A stretch of DNA of 64,000 nt, taken from Curtobacterium sp. Leaf261. GTDB taxonomy: Bacteria > Actinomycetota > Actinomycetes > Actinomycetales > Microbacteriaceae. A program made the position numbers and the translations under genes. Below the pieces are notes generated by a model. It was not told where the DNA came from. It searched no databases and saw only the letters and a program-made list of their open reading frames with translations. Position 1 is the first letter of the stretch, and every line of letters starts with the position of its first letter. Shown piece after piece: positions 54,297 to 62,694 of this stretch. The stretch is from contig NZ_LMMJ01000010.1 in assembly GCF_001422205.1 (NCBI RefSeq), positions 314,028 through 378,027 on the forward strand, written 5' to 3'.

Positions 54297-54469
54297 CAGG
54301 ACCGCGAGCAGGTCGACGTGCCAGATGCTCCAGAAGACGGCGGGCGTTGGCGTGGCGGGCCTCCTGGGAGCGATCGACGGGTGCTCCCCATTGTGGATCC
54401 GCGAGGACGGGAGGCCCGCCCCGGCCGGGTGAGAGTCGGTTCAGCCCGGCGCGTGGTCCGCACCACGGG
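54297..54469. other. Region between the CtaG-like gene and the aquaporin gene
   Basis: 173 bp. Its first ~65 bases probably encode the missing N-terminus of the CtaG-like protein. A run reading GACGGGAGGCCCGCCCCGGCCGG near 54407 could be a weak terminator for the aquaporin gene. Confidence 0.4.
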
Positions 54470-55252
54470 TCATGCGGCGGAGCGACGGTCCGTCACACGA
54501 CCGATCACTCCGGCGATCGTCGCACCGAGCGCCGGGAACACCACGAACACCCAGAGCTGTCCGAGCCAGTCGGACCCGGCGAACACCGCCGTGGCGAACG
54601 ACCGCGCGGGGTTCAGCGACGCGTTGTCGATCGGGATCGCGACGAGCAGCATGATCGTCAGGGTCCCGCCGATCACGATCGGCGCGAACGTCGTCGTCGC
54701 CGTCCCGGCGGTCACCCGGAGGATCACGGTGACGAAGAGTGCCGTGACGATGGTCTCGACGATCGCGGCACCGGCGAACCCGAATCCGCCGGGCGACCGT
54801 GTGCCGAACCCGTTCGACGCGAGACCGCCGTCGAGCGCGGCGGCGGCGAACCCATCGGGGCCCTGCGCCGCGAGCAACACGACGGCCCCGGCCCCGAGCG
54901 TCGCGCCCACGACCTGCGCGACCACGTAGGGCGCGACGTCGCGCCACGGCAGGCGTCCGGCGATCGCGAGGCCGAGGGAGACAGCGGGGTTGAAGTGCCC
55001 ACCGCTCACCGGTCCGAACGCGGTGGCGGCGATCATCACCGTCAGGCCGAGGGTCAGCGCGACACCGAGGAACCCGGTCCCGAGGAGCCCCGTGTCGTCG
55101 CCGGACGGGAACACCGCGGTGAAGGTCGCGGCACCGATCAGGGCGAAGACGAGGAGGAACGTGCCGGTGGCCTCGGCTCCGAGGCGGGCTGTGAGCGACG
55201 ACGTGTTCAGCGTTCGGTCAGGGGTGGACGGGGTAGGAATGGTTCGAGACAT
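54470..55252 (-). CDS. Aquaporin / MIP-family channel
   Basis: 260 residues with six membrane helices and both NPA half-helices: GGHFNPAVSLGLAIAG and NASLNPARSFATAVF, with the Arg of the selectivity filter. AqpZ-like layout, but a long variable loop (GPDGFAAAALDGGLASNGFG) follows helix 3. It may pass water or small neutral solutes, including H2O2. It is divergent from the fur-katA pair and may share its operator (inference). A CAACAT hexamer 6 nt before the ATG fits a leaderless start. Confidence 0.93.
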   Translation of the reverse strand: MSRTIPTPSTPDRTLNTSSLTARLGAEATGTFLLVFALIGAATFTAVFPSGDDTGLLGTGFLGVALTLGLTVMIAATAFGPVSGGHFNPAVSLGLAIAGRLPWRDVAPYVVAQVVGATLGAGAVVLLAAQGPDGFAAAALDGGLASNGFGTRSPGGFGFAGAAIVETIVTALFVTVILRVTAGTATTTFAPIVIGGTLTIMLLVAIPIDNASLNPARSFATAVFAGSDWLGQLWVFVVFPALGATIAGVIGRVTDRRSAA

Positions 55253-55318
55253 CGTGGAATGTTGGCGGTGAAACACTGAACACCTACCGAATGTCATGCG
55301 GTGATCGTGTGGCATAGT

Positions 55319-55333
55319 CTTGAGTGACTCAAG
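55319..55333. promoter_or_regulatory. Putative Fur-family operator between aquaporin and fur-katA
   Basis: CTTGAGTGACTCAAG, a perfect 7-bp inverted repeat around one base, between a possible -10 (CATAGT or TAGTCT, ~55313) and the fur start. Its position suggests autorepression by the peroxide-responsive Fur protein. Confidence 0.65.
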
Positions 55334-55343
55334 GGAGTGCATG

Positions 55344-55799
55344 ATGACGATCGATGACATGGACGTCCGAGCACTGCAGACCGCCGGGCTCCGGGTGACC
55401 GCCACGCGTCGCGCCGTCCTCGCCGCCACGACCCGGATCCCGCACGCGGCCGTCGACCAGATCGTGTCCGCGATCCAGGACGACCTCCCGAACACGAGTC
55501 CCCAGGCCGTGTACGGCGTGCTCGGCGCGCTCACCGGCGCAGGGCTCCTCCGCCGGATCGAGCCGGCCGGGTCCGCGGCACGGTACGAGCGGCGCATCGG
55601 CGACAACCACCACCACGTCGTCTGCACGGTCTGCGGGGCCATCGGCGACGTCGACTGCGCCGTCGGGGCGGCACCGTGCCTGACCCCGTCCGAGACCAAC
55701 GGGTTCACCGTGAACACCGCCGAGGTCACCTTCTGGGGGCTCTGCGCGGCGTGTGCGGCTGCCGACGACGACGTCCTGACCGACACCGTCACCGCCTGA
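55344..55799 (+). CDS. Fur-family peroxide-responsive regulator (FurA/PerR/CatR type)
   Basis: 151 residues. The winged helix contains [20 protein letters not shown] and [20 protein letters not shown]. The metal sites are [18 protein letters not shown] and the C-terminal LCAAC, giving the two CxxC zinc ligands. FurA/CatR proteins repress a neighbouring catalase and lose DNA binding when oxidised. Two adjacent ATGs (55341, 55344) are possible; GGGAG spacing favours the second. katA follows after 100 bp. Confidence 0.92.
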   Translation: MTIDDMDVRALQTAGLRVTATRRAVLAATTRIPHAAVDQIVSAIQDDLPNTSPQAVYGVLGALTGAGLLRRIEPAGSAARYERRIGDNHHHVVCTVCGAIGDVDCAVGAAPCLTPSETNGFTVNTAEVTFWGLCAACAAADDDVLTDTVTA

Positions 55800-55826
55800 T
55801 CCCGTGCGTCGAGACGACACCACCCC

Positions 55827-55871
55827 GACGACCACCAGCCCGACGACCACCCGCCTGACGACCACCCGCCT
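55827..55871. repeat. Three 15-bp tandem repeats between fur and katA
   Basis: Units GACGACCACCAGCCC, GACGACCACCCGCCT and GACGACCACCCGCCT, ending 28 bp before the katA GTG. They add length to the intercistronic spacer; no function is apparent. Confidence 0.85.
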
Positions 55872-55899
55872 GACGAATCCACCACACCGAGGAGGACCC

Positions 55900-57435
55900 G
55901 TGTCCGAGAACACGCCCATCACCACCAGCAACAACGGTGCCCCCGTCGCGAGCGACGAGCACTCCATGAGCGTCGGCCGTGACGGTGCCATCGCCCTGCA
56001 CGACCACTACCTCGTCGAGAAGCTCGCGCAGTTCAACCGCGAGCGCGTCCCGGAGCGCGTCGTGCACGCCAAGGGCGGCGGTGCGTTCGGCACCTTCCGC
56101 GTGACCGGCGACGTCTCCCAGTACACCCGCGCAGCGTTCCTGCAGCCGGGCGTCGAGACCGAGCTCCTCGCGCGGTTCTCCACCGTCGCGGGCGAGCAGG
56201 GCTCCCCGGACACCTGGCGCGACCCCCGTGGGTTCTCGCTGAAGTTCTACACGACCGAGGGCAACTACGACCTCGTCGGCAACAACACCCCGGTGTTCTT
56301 CATCCGCGACGGCATCAAGTTCCCCGACTTCATCCACTCGCAGAAGCGTCTGCCGGGCACGCACCTCCGCAACCACGACATGCAGTGGGACTTCTGGACG
56401 CTCTCCCCGGAGTCGGCCCACCAGGTCACGTGGCTCATGGGCGACCGCGGGCTGCCGGCGAGCTGGCGCCACATGAACGGCTACGGATCGCACACGTACC
56501 AGTGGGTGAACGCCGCCGGTGAGCGCTCGTGGGTCAAGTACCACTTCATCTCCGACCAGGGCATCGACATCCTGACGCAGGACGACGCCGACCGGATCGC
56601 GGGCGAGGACGCGGACTTCCACATCCGCGACCTGTCCGAAGCGATCGCCCGTGGCGACCACCCGACCTGGACGCTCAAGGTGCAGGTCATGCCCTACGCG
56701 GACGCCGCCGGGTACCGCTTCAACCCGTTCGACCTGACGAAGGTCTGGCCTCACGACGACTACCCGCTCATCGAGGTCGGCACGATGACCCTCGACAAGA
56801 ACCCGGACAACTACTTCGCGCAGATCGAGCAGGCGACGTTCGAGCCCTCGAACTTCGTGCCCGGCATCGCGGCGAGCCCGGACAAGATGCTCCTCGCCCG
56901 CATCTTCAGCTACGCGGACGCGCACCGGTACCGCGTCGGCACGAACTACCAGCAGCTGCCCGTGAACGCCCCGAAGAACCAGGTCAACTCGTACTCGCAG
57001 GACGGTGCGATGCGCTTCGACTTCCAGCAGGAGGAGGTCCCGGTCCACGCGCCGAACTCCCTCGGCGGTGCTGCCGCTGACCCCGCGGCCGCAGGGGCGA
57101 CCGGTGGCTGGGAGTCCGACGGCGAGCTCACCCGCTCCGCCGCGACGCTGCACGCCGAGGACGACGACTTCGGCCAGGCCGGGTCGCTCTGGCGCGAGGT
57201 CATGAACGACGAGGAGCGTGAGCGCATGGTCGGCAACATCGTCGGCCACGTGTCGAAGGTCACGCGCCCAGAGCTGTTCGAGCGCATCTTCCAGTACTGG
57301 ACCAACGTCGACGCCGACCTCGGCGCCCGCGTCCGCGCCGGCGTCCAGCCGAGCGCGCCCGGTTCGAACGAGGACCCGGAGTCCGTCGGCATCACCACCC
57401 GCACCGGTGGCGAGCAGGCGGTCACCCAGGCCTAG
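55900..57435 (+). CDS. katA: Monofunctional haem catalase
   Basis: 511 residues, small-subunit clade length. Haem-site blocks: [14 protein letters not shown] (distal His), [13 protein letters not shown] (Asn), and [21 protein letters not shown] with the proximal Tyr and Arg. It dismutates H2O2 in the cytoplasm. A GAGGAGG ribosome site precedes the GTG at 55900. It is downstream of the Fur-type regulator, as in other actinobacterial fur-catalase pairs. The terminator is at 57466. Confidence 0.98.
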   Translation: MSENTPITTSNNGAPVASDEHSMSVGRDGAIALHDHYLVEKLAQFNRERVPERVVHAKGGGAFGTFRVTGDVSQYTRAAFLQPGVETELLARFSTVAGEQGSPDTWRDPRGFSLKFYTTEGNYDLVGNNTPVFFIRDGIKFPDFIHSQKRLPGTHLRNHDMQWDFWTLSPESAHQVTWLMGDRGLPASWRHMNGYGSHTYQWVNAAGERSWVKYHFISDQGIDILTQDDADRIAGEDADFHIRDLSEAIARGDHPTWTLKVQVMPYADAAGYRFNPFDLTKVWPHDDYPLIEVGTMTLDKNPDNYFAQIEQATFEPSNFVPGIAASPDKMLLARIFSYADAHRYRVGTNYQQLPVNAPKNQVNSYSQDGAMRFDFQQEEVPVHAPNSLGGAAADPAAAGATGGWESDGELTRSAATLHAEDDDFGQAGSLWREVMNDEERERMVGNIVGHVSKVTRPELFERIFQYWTNVDADLGARVRAGVQPSAPGSNEDPESVGITTRTGGEQAVTQA

Positions 57436-57465
57436 CGGCCGCCGGTTCCGGACGGGACCACACGG

Positions 57466-57507
57466 ACTGGAGGGACGGTGCAGGTGATCCTGCACCGTCC
57501 CTCCAGT
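57466..57507. terminator. Terminator after katA, GGACTGGAGGGACGG family
   Basis: 18-bp perfect arms ACTGGAGGGACGGTGCAG and complement around a 6-nt loop, 30 bp after the katA stop and ahead of the next gene on the same strand. Confidence 0.8.
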
Positions 57508-57562
57508 GCGTTGTGCGGATGCAGTCCGGACGGTCCCCGTCCAGGCGGGTTGCATCGCAGCC

Positions 57563-58627
57563 GTGCACGCACTCCCGCTCTGGCTCCTGGTCGTCATCTT
57601 CGTCGCGGGCGCGGCCGTCATCTGGGTCGCCGGCATCCAGCTCTCGAAGACGACGGACGTGCTCGATGACCGGTTGCACCTCGGGAGTGCACTCGGCGGC
57701 CTCATCGTGCTCGCCGTCGCGACGAACCTGCCGGAGATCGCGATCACGGTGAGCGCCGCGGCATCCGGTTCGATCGAGGTCGCCGCCGGCAACATCCTCG
57801 GGGGCATCGCCCTGCAGACGGTGGTCATCGCGATCCTCGACGCATTCGGCAAGCGCGGGAAGGGGGTCAAGCCGATCACCTACCGTGCCGCCTCGCTCGG
57901 ACTTGTCCTCGAAGCGATCGTCGTCGTCGCGGTCCTCGGCGTCGTCATCGCGGGCAGCCAGCTCCCGCCGACGCTCATCGCCCTCCGACTCACCCCGGAC
58001 GTCGTCCTCATCGCGGCCATCTGGGCCGTCGGACTGTTCCTCGTCCAGCGTGCCGGGAAGGGCCTGCCCTGGCACGAGGACGGAGCCGCGCCCGGCGCGG
58101 CGCCGCATCAGCGCGGCCATCGAACGCGGCAACAGGCGGATCCGAAGCGGATGAGCACGCTGCGCGCGTCGATCCTGTTCGGTGTGTCCGCGCTCGCGAC
58201 GCTCGTGGCGGGTGTGGTGCTCGAGCGTGCCGGAGACGCCGCATCGTCGCAGATCGGGCTGTCGGGGGTCCTGTTCGGCGCGACCGTCCTCGCGCTCGCG
58301 ACGAGTCTGCCCGAGATCTCCACGGGCCTCCAGGCGGTCCGTCAGGGTGACGACAACCTCGCGGTCAGCGACATCTTCGGCGGGAACGCGTTCCTCCCGG
58401 TGCTCTTCCTCGGCGCGACCGTCATCTCCGGCCGCGCAGTGCTCCCGCAGGCGAACCCGTCCGACGTGTTCCTCACGGCCGTGGCGGTGGTCCTGACGCT
58501 CGTGTACGCCGTCGGGCTCGTGTTCCGCCCGCAGCGCCGGATCATCGGGATGGGCATCGACTCGTTCGTGGTCGTCCTGCTGTACCTGGTCGGGGTCGGC
58601 GGACTCGTGGCGATCACACTCGCCTGA
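57563..58627 (+). CDS. CaCA-family cation antiporter, second copy
   Basis: 354 residues, about ten membrane segments in two halves. Alpha-repeats: ALGGLIVLAVATNLPEIAIT and GVLFGATVLALATSLPEIST, each with the acidic residue in a PE pair. A charged loop (~165-200, HEDGAAPGAAPHQRGHRTRQ) joins the halves. The GTG at 57563 is chosen because the only earlier start lies inside the terminator hairpin. It lacks a riboswitch, unlike the exchanger at 6096, and is only distantly similar to it. Ca2+/H+ or Na+/Ca2+ exchange is the default expectation. Confidence 0.9.
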   Translation: MHALPLWLLVVIFVAGAAVIWVAGIQLSKTTDVLDDRLHLGSALGGLIVLAVATNLPEIAITVSAAASGSIEVAAGNILGGIALQTVVIAILDAFGKRGKGVKPITYRAASLGLVLEAIVVVAVLGVVIAGSQLPPTLIALRLTPDVVLIAAIWAVGLFLVQRAGKGLPWHEDGAAPGAAPHQRGHRTRQQADPKRMSTLRASILFGVSALATLVAGVVLERAGDAASSQIGLSGVLFGATVLALATSLPEISTGLQAVRQGDDNLAVSDIFGGNAFLPVLFLGATVISGRAVLPQANPSDVFLTAVAVVLTLVYAVGLVFRPQRRIIGMGIDSFVVVLLYLVGVGGLVAITLA

Positions 58628-58676
58628 CGCCCTCGGCGACCGCCTCGTCGCGACGGCGGCAGGCTAGCCTGGCGCG

Positions 58677-60926
58677 ATGCGGATCGTCGTCGCCCCGGAC
58701 TCGTTCAAGGGGACCGCGGACGCGGCCGAGATCGCCCGTGCGATCGCGACCGGCTGGCGGTCCGTCCGTCCGGACGACGAGGTGGACCTCGTGCCCATGG
58801 CCGACGGCGGCGAGGGGACGATCGACGCGTTCGCGGCCGCCGTCCCCGGTGCCGAGCCCGTGCCGGTCACCGTCCGCGGTCCCGACGACCGGCCCGTGCG
58901 GACCGCCTGGCTCCGGCTGCCGGACGGGCGAGCCGTGGTGGAACTCGCCGCGACGAGCGGACTGCCGCTCCTCGACGGACTGCGGCCAGACACCGCGCAC
59001 TCGGTCGGGTTCGGGCAGGCGATCGCCGCTGCGCTCGACGCCGGAGCGACCGGACTCGTCCTCGGCATCGGCGGGAGCGCATCGACCGACGGCGGACTGG
59101 GGATGCTCCTCGCGCTCGGGCTCGGCACCGATCCGGCCGACCTCGTGGACCGGGCACCCGGCGCCGACGGGCTCGACCTCGTCGCGCGGGTGGACGCTCG
59201 ATCGCTCCGGGCGTTGCCCCGCGGTGGTGCGGTCGTCGTCACGGACGTCGACTCCCCACTCCTCGGGCCCGCGGGCGCCGCTCGGGTGTTCGGCCCGCAG
59301 AAGGGCGTGTCCGCCGATCGGATCGCCGCGTTCGATCACCGGCTGACCCGCTGGGCGTCGATGTTCCCGGACGTCGACCCCGCGACGCCCGGCGCCGGCG
59401 CGGCCGGCGGTGTCGGCTTCGGGCTGCTCGCCTGGGGTGCCGCCGTCGAACCGGGGGCGTCGCTCGTGGCCCGGGCCCTCGGGCTGCGGGACCGGATCCG
59501 CGACGCCGACCTCGTGGTCACCGGTGAGGGACGGTTCGATGCGCAGTCGGCCGCGGGCAAGGTGCCGGACCGTGTCGCCCGGGAGGCCTTCGACCTCGGC
59601 GTCCCGACGGCACTCGTCGCGGGGGAGGTCACCGCTGCCACCGAGGGGTTCGCGCACGCGGTCGCCCTGCGGGACCTGGCGGGGGCAGGACCGTCCGGGG
59701 ACGCCGAGGACGCGCTCCGTGACCCGCTGCGTTGGACGTTCGACGCCGGGGCGGAGCTCGCGCGGCGCTTCCGCGAGCACGGTGCGAGCGGAGCAGCTGA
59801 CGAACGGCACGGCGACCGCTCGGACCACGTCCTCGCCCGCGCCGTGCTCGACGCGACGGCCGGGCCCGACGCGACGGTCGGCCTCGACGCTGCGGCCGGG
59901 CCCGACGCGACGGTCGGCCTCGACGCTGCGGCCGGGCCCGACGCGACGGTCGGCCTCGACGCTGCGGCCGGGCTCGACGCTGCGGCCGGGCTCGACCGGA
60001 CGGTGGTGTTCGATGTGCTCGACGGTGCGGGCAGCACGCCGACGTCGTCGCCCCACCCGTTCCTGCACCCGGTCCGGACGCTCGGCGGGATCGAGGTCTC
60101 CGCGACCCGACCGGCGGACCACGAGTGGCACGCGGGCCTCGGGTTCGCCGTGCCCGACGTTCGGGGCGGGACTGCCGGGGCCACGAACTTCTGGGGTGGC
60201 GGGACGTTCGTCCGTGATCGCGGGTACGAGCTCCTCGACGACCACGGCACGATGGTGACGGAGCATCTCGGGCCGCCCGATGGCGACGACGGGCGCCGGG
60301 CGGGCGACGGCACCGCCGGACTCGACCATGCGCTCGCGTGGCGGGACCAGACCGGCCACGTCGTGCTCCGCGAGGTTCGCTCGATGCGCTGGGCGGGCCT
60401 CCCGGCCGATGCGGTGGACGCCGGTGCCGCAGGCGCGGTCCGCGGGTGGCGACTCGACCTCCGATCCACGCTCACCGCGGTCGACGGACCGGTGTCGCTC
60501 GGCAGCCCGGGCACGAACGGACGGCCGGGCGGCGGCTACGGCGGGTTCTTCTGGCGGCTCCCGCGGTGTTCCGACGTGACCCTGTTCTGCGCGGACGGCG
60601 ACCCAGGGGGTGTCGACGAGTCGCGGGTCATCGGTCGGGTGAGCCCGTGGATCGCCTGGTCGGCGCGTTTCGCGGCCGGTGCGAGTCGGGCTGGCGACGC
60701 CACGCTCGTGCTCGTACCGGACGACGTCGTGTCCGCCGCGGACCCGTGGTTCGTCCGGGTCGACGACTACCCGGCCGTCGGGTCCGCGATCGCCTGGGAG
60801 GACCGGGTCGACATCCCCGCGGGGCTGTCGGTCAGCAGGGGGTTCCGGATCGCCGTGCTCGACGGGCGGCTCGACCATGCGGAAGCGGCTGCTGTGGCGG
60901 GGACCCTCGCTGCCACGCCGCTTTGA
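58677..60926 (+). CDS. Fusion of glycerate kinase and a DUF6807 (PmoA-like) domain
   Basis: 749 residues. Residues 1 to ~375 are a GlxK/GarK-type glycerate kinase: RIVVAPDSFKGTADAAEIAR, VPMADGGEGTIDAF, LVLGIGGSASTDGGLGML and LVVTGEGRFDAQSAAGKVPD. Residues 397-438 are three exact 12-residue repeats (PDATVGLDAAAG) plus a part. From about 460 the protein is a DUF6807/PmoA-family domain: HPFLHPVRTLGGIEVSATRP, TNFWGGGTFVRDRGYELLDD, VLREVRSMRWAGLP. Despite the name, that family is not methane monooxygenase. The ATG follows TAGCCT with a 6-nt gap (58665-58670), so it is leaderless. Confidence 0.88.
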   Translation: MRIVVAPDSFKGTADAAEIARAIATGWRSVRPDDEVDLVPMADGGEGTIDAFAAAVPGAEPVPVTVRGPDDRPVRTAWLRLPDGRAVVELAATSGLPLLDGLRPDTAHSVGFGQAIAAALDAGATGLVLGIGGSASTDGGLGMLLALGLGTDPADLVDRAPGADGLDLVARVDARSLRALPRGGAVVVTDVDSPLLGPAGAARVFGPQKGVSADRIAAFDHRLTRWASMFPDVDPATPGAGAAGGVGFGLLAWGAAVEPGASLVARALGLRDRIRDADLVVTGEGRFDAQSAAGKVPDRVAREAFDLGVPTALVAGEVTAATEGFAHAVALRDLAGAGPSGDAEDALRDPLRWTFDAGAELARRFREHGASGAADERHGDRSDHVLARAVLDATAGPDATVGLDAAAGPDATVGLDAAAGPDATVGLDAAAGLDAAAGLDRTVVFDVLDGAGSTPTSSPHPFLHPVRTLGGIEVSATRPADHEWHAGLGFAVPDVRGGTAGATNFWGGGTFVRDRGYELLDDHGTMVTEHLGPPDGDDGRRAGDGTAGLDHALAWRDQTGHVVLREVRSMRWAGLPADAVDAGAAGAVRGWRLDLRSTLTAVDGPVSLGSPGTNGRPGGGYGGFFWRLPRCSDVTLFCADGDPGGVDESRVIGRVSPWIAWSARFAAGASRAGDATLVLVPDDVVSAADPWFVRVDDYPAVGSAIAWEDRVDIPAGLSVSRGFRIAVLDGRLDHAEAAAVAGTLAATPL
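59865..59990 (+). repeat. 36-bp tandem repeats in the fusion linker
   Basis: Three consecutive near-identical 36-bp units (59865, 59901, 59937) and an 18-bp partial unit, in frame. Copy-number change would alter linker length by 12 residues without shifting the frame. Confidence 0.92.
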
Positions 60927-60966
60927 CGCGGAGTCAGGTCGCTCCGGCTCCGGCTCCGGCTCCGGC

Positions 60967-61533
60967 TCAGACGAACTGGCCGTTCCAGTGCAGGTCGCCG
61001 ACCGGCCACTCGTCGATCGTCGCTGCCACGGGGAGGACGAGCCACCCCTCGTCGTCGACCATGGGCAGCCCGGCGCCGTCCGGGCTCAGCGCGGTGAAGG
61101 ACCCGACGGTCTCGGTGAGCAGCTGCCAGCCGTTCGCGGCGTAGAACGGCACGCGGTCCTCACCCGTGCCGAGCAGCCCGAACGGCACCCCGAGGTCGGC
61201 GAGGACGTCCGCGGTCCGACGGAGCAGCTCTCGTCCGACGCCGGCGCCCTGCAGATCCGGGGTCACCGACACGAGACCGACTCCGCCGACGAGCAGGTCG
61301 TGCCCGCCGACCGTGACGAACTGCCGCCGGATGCCGAGGTGCGCGACCACGACGTCGTCGACCCTCGCGATCACCCGCCGCTCCGGCTGCATGCCGGCCC
61401 AGCTCCGGCCCCCTTGGAACCAGTGGTCGTTGTCCGGGAACGCCTTGGCGAGCATCGCCGCGATCGCCTCGTGGTCCGGGAGTCCGAGGTCTCCCTCGGG
61501 GACGACGGTCCAGTGCAGGTCGGAGGTGTTCAT
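60967..61533 (-). CDS. NodA-like N-acyltransferase (GNAT fold)
   Basis: 188 residues, near the ~196 of rhizobial NodA. From memory of the family, several blocks coincide in order: LPDHEAIAAMLAKAF, FQGGRSWAGMQPERRVIA (41-56), VVAHLGIRRQFVTVGGHDLL, VGLVSVTPDLQGAGVG (86-100, the acyl-CoA/ACP-type loop), LGVPFGL, and the C-terminal IDEWPVGDL. NodA attaches a fatty acyl chain to a deacetylated chitin oligomer. No nodB- or nodC-like gene is near, so the substrate here is unknown. A CAGGAT hexamer 6 nt before the ATG suggests a leaderless start. A GGCTCC hexanucleotide tract abuts the stop. Confidence 0.78.
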   Translation of the reverse strand: MNTSDLHWTVVPEGDLGLPDHEAIAAMLAKAFPDNDHWFQGGRSWAGMQPERRVIARVDDVVVAHLGIRRQFVTVGGHDLLVGGVGLVSVTPDLQGAGVGRELLRRTADVLADLGVPFGLLGTGEDRVPFYAANGWQLLTETVGSFTALSPDGAGLPMVDDEGWLVLPVAATIDEWPVGDLHWNGQFV

Positions 61534-61593
61534 GCCCCCATCCTGCCCGGTCCGGCCCGTCCTGCCCGATCAGGGGTCGCCGCCGTCCCGCAC

Positions 61594-61646
61594 AGAGGTC
61601 GCATCCGAGACGTCTGGCCCTCCGAGGCGTCTCGGATGCGACCTCT
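61594..61646. terminator. Perfect 19-bp inverted repeat after the VOC dioxygenase gene
   Basis: Arms AGAGGTCGCATCCGAGACG and its exact complement around a 15-nt loop, 28 bp beyond the stop at 61674. It shares the AGAGGT...ACCTCT outer ends with the TCTGTCGGGT family but has a different core. Confidence 0.75.
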
Positions 61647-61673
61647 CGGCGAGCAGGAGCCGGTCCGCCCGGA

Positions 61674-62546
61674 TCAACCGGCGGCCGTCACCTCGATGCG
61701 GTTCGCCCACGGGTCCTCGAACCCGACCGTCCGGCCGTCGTCGCGGGTGTCGACGCCCGCGTGCCGCATCCGCTCGGTGAGCGCGCCGAGATCGTCGGCC
61801 GCGGGGACCTCGATCCGGACGAGCCCGAGCCCGAGCGCCTGCTGACGACGTCCGGCTCCGCGGGAGTTCCAGGTGTTCATCGCCATGTGGTGGTGGTACC
61901 CGCCCGCGCTGACGAACAGCGCCTGGTCGCCCATCGCCGCAGTCGTGGCGAAGCCCAGCCGGTCGACGTAGAACTCCCGCGCCGACGCGACGTCGCCCAC
62001 GGACAGGTGCACGTGACCGACTCGTCCGGGGCGGCCGGCCGCGAGGTCGAGGGCGTCCTGCGTCAGGTGCTCCTGGATGAACGCGTTCGGATCGAGGAAG
62101 ATCGTCGCCATGTCGACCTGCCCGTGCGTCCACGACCACTCGCTCCGGTCACGGTCCCAGTAGAGCTCGACGCCGTTGCCCTCGGGGTCGGTGCAGTAGA
62201 AGGCGTTGCTGACCAGGTGGTCGGCGCTGCCCGTGAACGTGTTCGGGTACCGCGTCGCGACGGAGTACAGCGCCGCGGCGAGGTCGGCCCGCGAGTCGAA
62301 GAGGATGGCGGTGTGGAACAGTCCGGCGGCCCCGGGTGCTGCGTGCCGCATCTCGGGGGCGTGTTCGAGGATCACGATCGGGGTCGTGCCGCGGCCGAGC
62401 ACCGCCCGCCCGTGCTCCTCGGCGAGGAGTTCGAGCCGCACACCCTCGCGGTAGTACCCGATCATGCGGTCGAGGTCCGCGACGCGGAGGGTCACGGCAC
62501 CCATGCCGGTGTCGGGGGCGAGGAGGTCGGACGCGCTCGAGGTCAT
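61674..62546 (-). CDS. VOC-family ring-cleavage dioxygenase-like protein (CatE/YfiE type)
   Basis: 290 residues with four VOC modules in two pairs, as in catechol 2,3-dioxygenases: GAVTLRVADLDRMIGYYREG, AFYCTDPEGNGVELYWDRDR, VGHVHLSVGDVASAREFYVD and ALFVSAGGYHHHMAMNTW. The His, His, Glu metal ligands are plausible (VGHVHL, YHHHMA, NRIEV). It may act on a quinone or catechol. The promoter is complete: -35 TTGACG, 17 bp, -10 CAGACT, 6 nt to the ATG. A 28-bp palindrome lies over the -35, so it is tightly regulated. Confidence 0.88.
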   Translation of the reverse strand: MTSSASDLLAPDTGMGAVTLRVADLDRMIGYYREGVRLELLAEEHGRAVLGRGTTPIVILEHAPEMRHAAPGAAGLFHTAILFDSRADLAAALYSVATRYPNTFTGSADHLVSNAFYCTDPEGNGVELYWDRDRSEWSWTHGQVDMATIFLDPNAFIQEHLTQDALDLAAGRPGRVGHVHLSVGDVASAREFYVDRLGFATTAAMGDQALFVSAGGYHHHMAMNTWNSRGAGRRQQALGLGLVRIEVPAADDLGALTERMRHAGVDTRDDGRTVGFEDPWANRIEVTAAG

Positions 62547-62561
62547 GCGACCAGTCTGCGC

Positions 62562-62589
62562 CCATTTGGTTGACGCGTCAACTAAATGG
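62562..62589. promoter_or_regulatory. 28-bp near-perfect operator upstream of the VOC dioxygenase
   Basis: CCATTTGGTTGACG and CGTCAACTAAATGG are complementary except at one position. The core AGTTGACGCGTCAACT is typical of MarR-family operators. It contains the -35 box TTGACG on the minus strand. No regulator gene is adjacent. Confidence 0.82.
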
Positions 62590-62620
62590 AGCGGCCGTCG
62601 GTCGACGACGTGACGGGATC

Positions 62621-62664
62621 CGGACTGGAGGGACGGGGCGGGGCCGCACCGTCCCTCCAGTCCG
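62621..62664. terminator. Terminator after the SDR gene, GGACTGGAGGGACGG family
   Basis: 16-bp perfect arms CGGACTGGAGGGACGG and complement around a 12-nt GC-rich loop, 31 bp beyond the SDR stop at 62695. Confidence 0.78.
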
Positions 62665-62694
62665 CGACCTGGTCACGGTGCGCGCCGCGCGGTG

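Noticed and set aside
55827..55871. Tandem repeats before katA as regulatory binding sites
   Set aside because: They lie inside the fur-katA transcript, lack symmetry and are better explained by slippage.
58677..60926. PmoA as a methane monooxygenase subunit
   Set aside because: The DUF6807 domain carries a misleading name; there are no pmoB or pmoC genes and the sequence is soluble, not a membrane monooxygenase.
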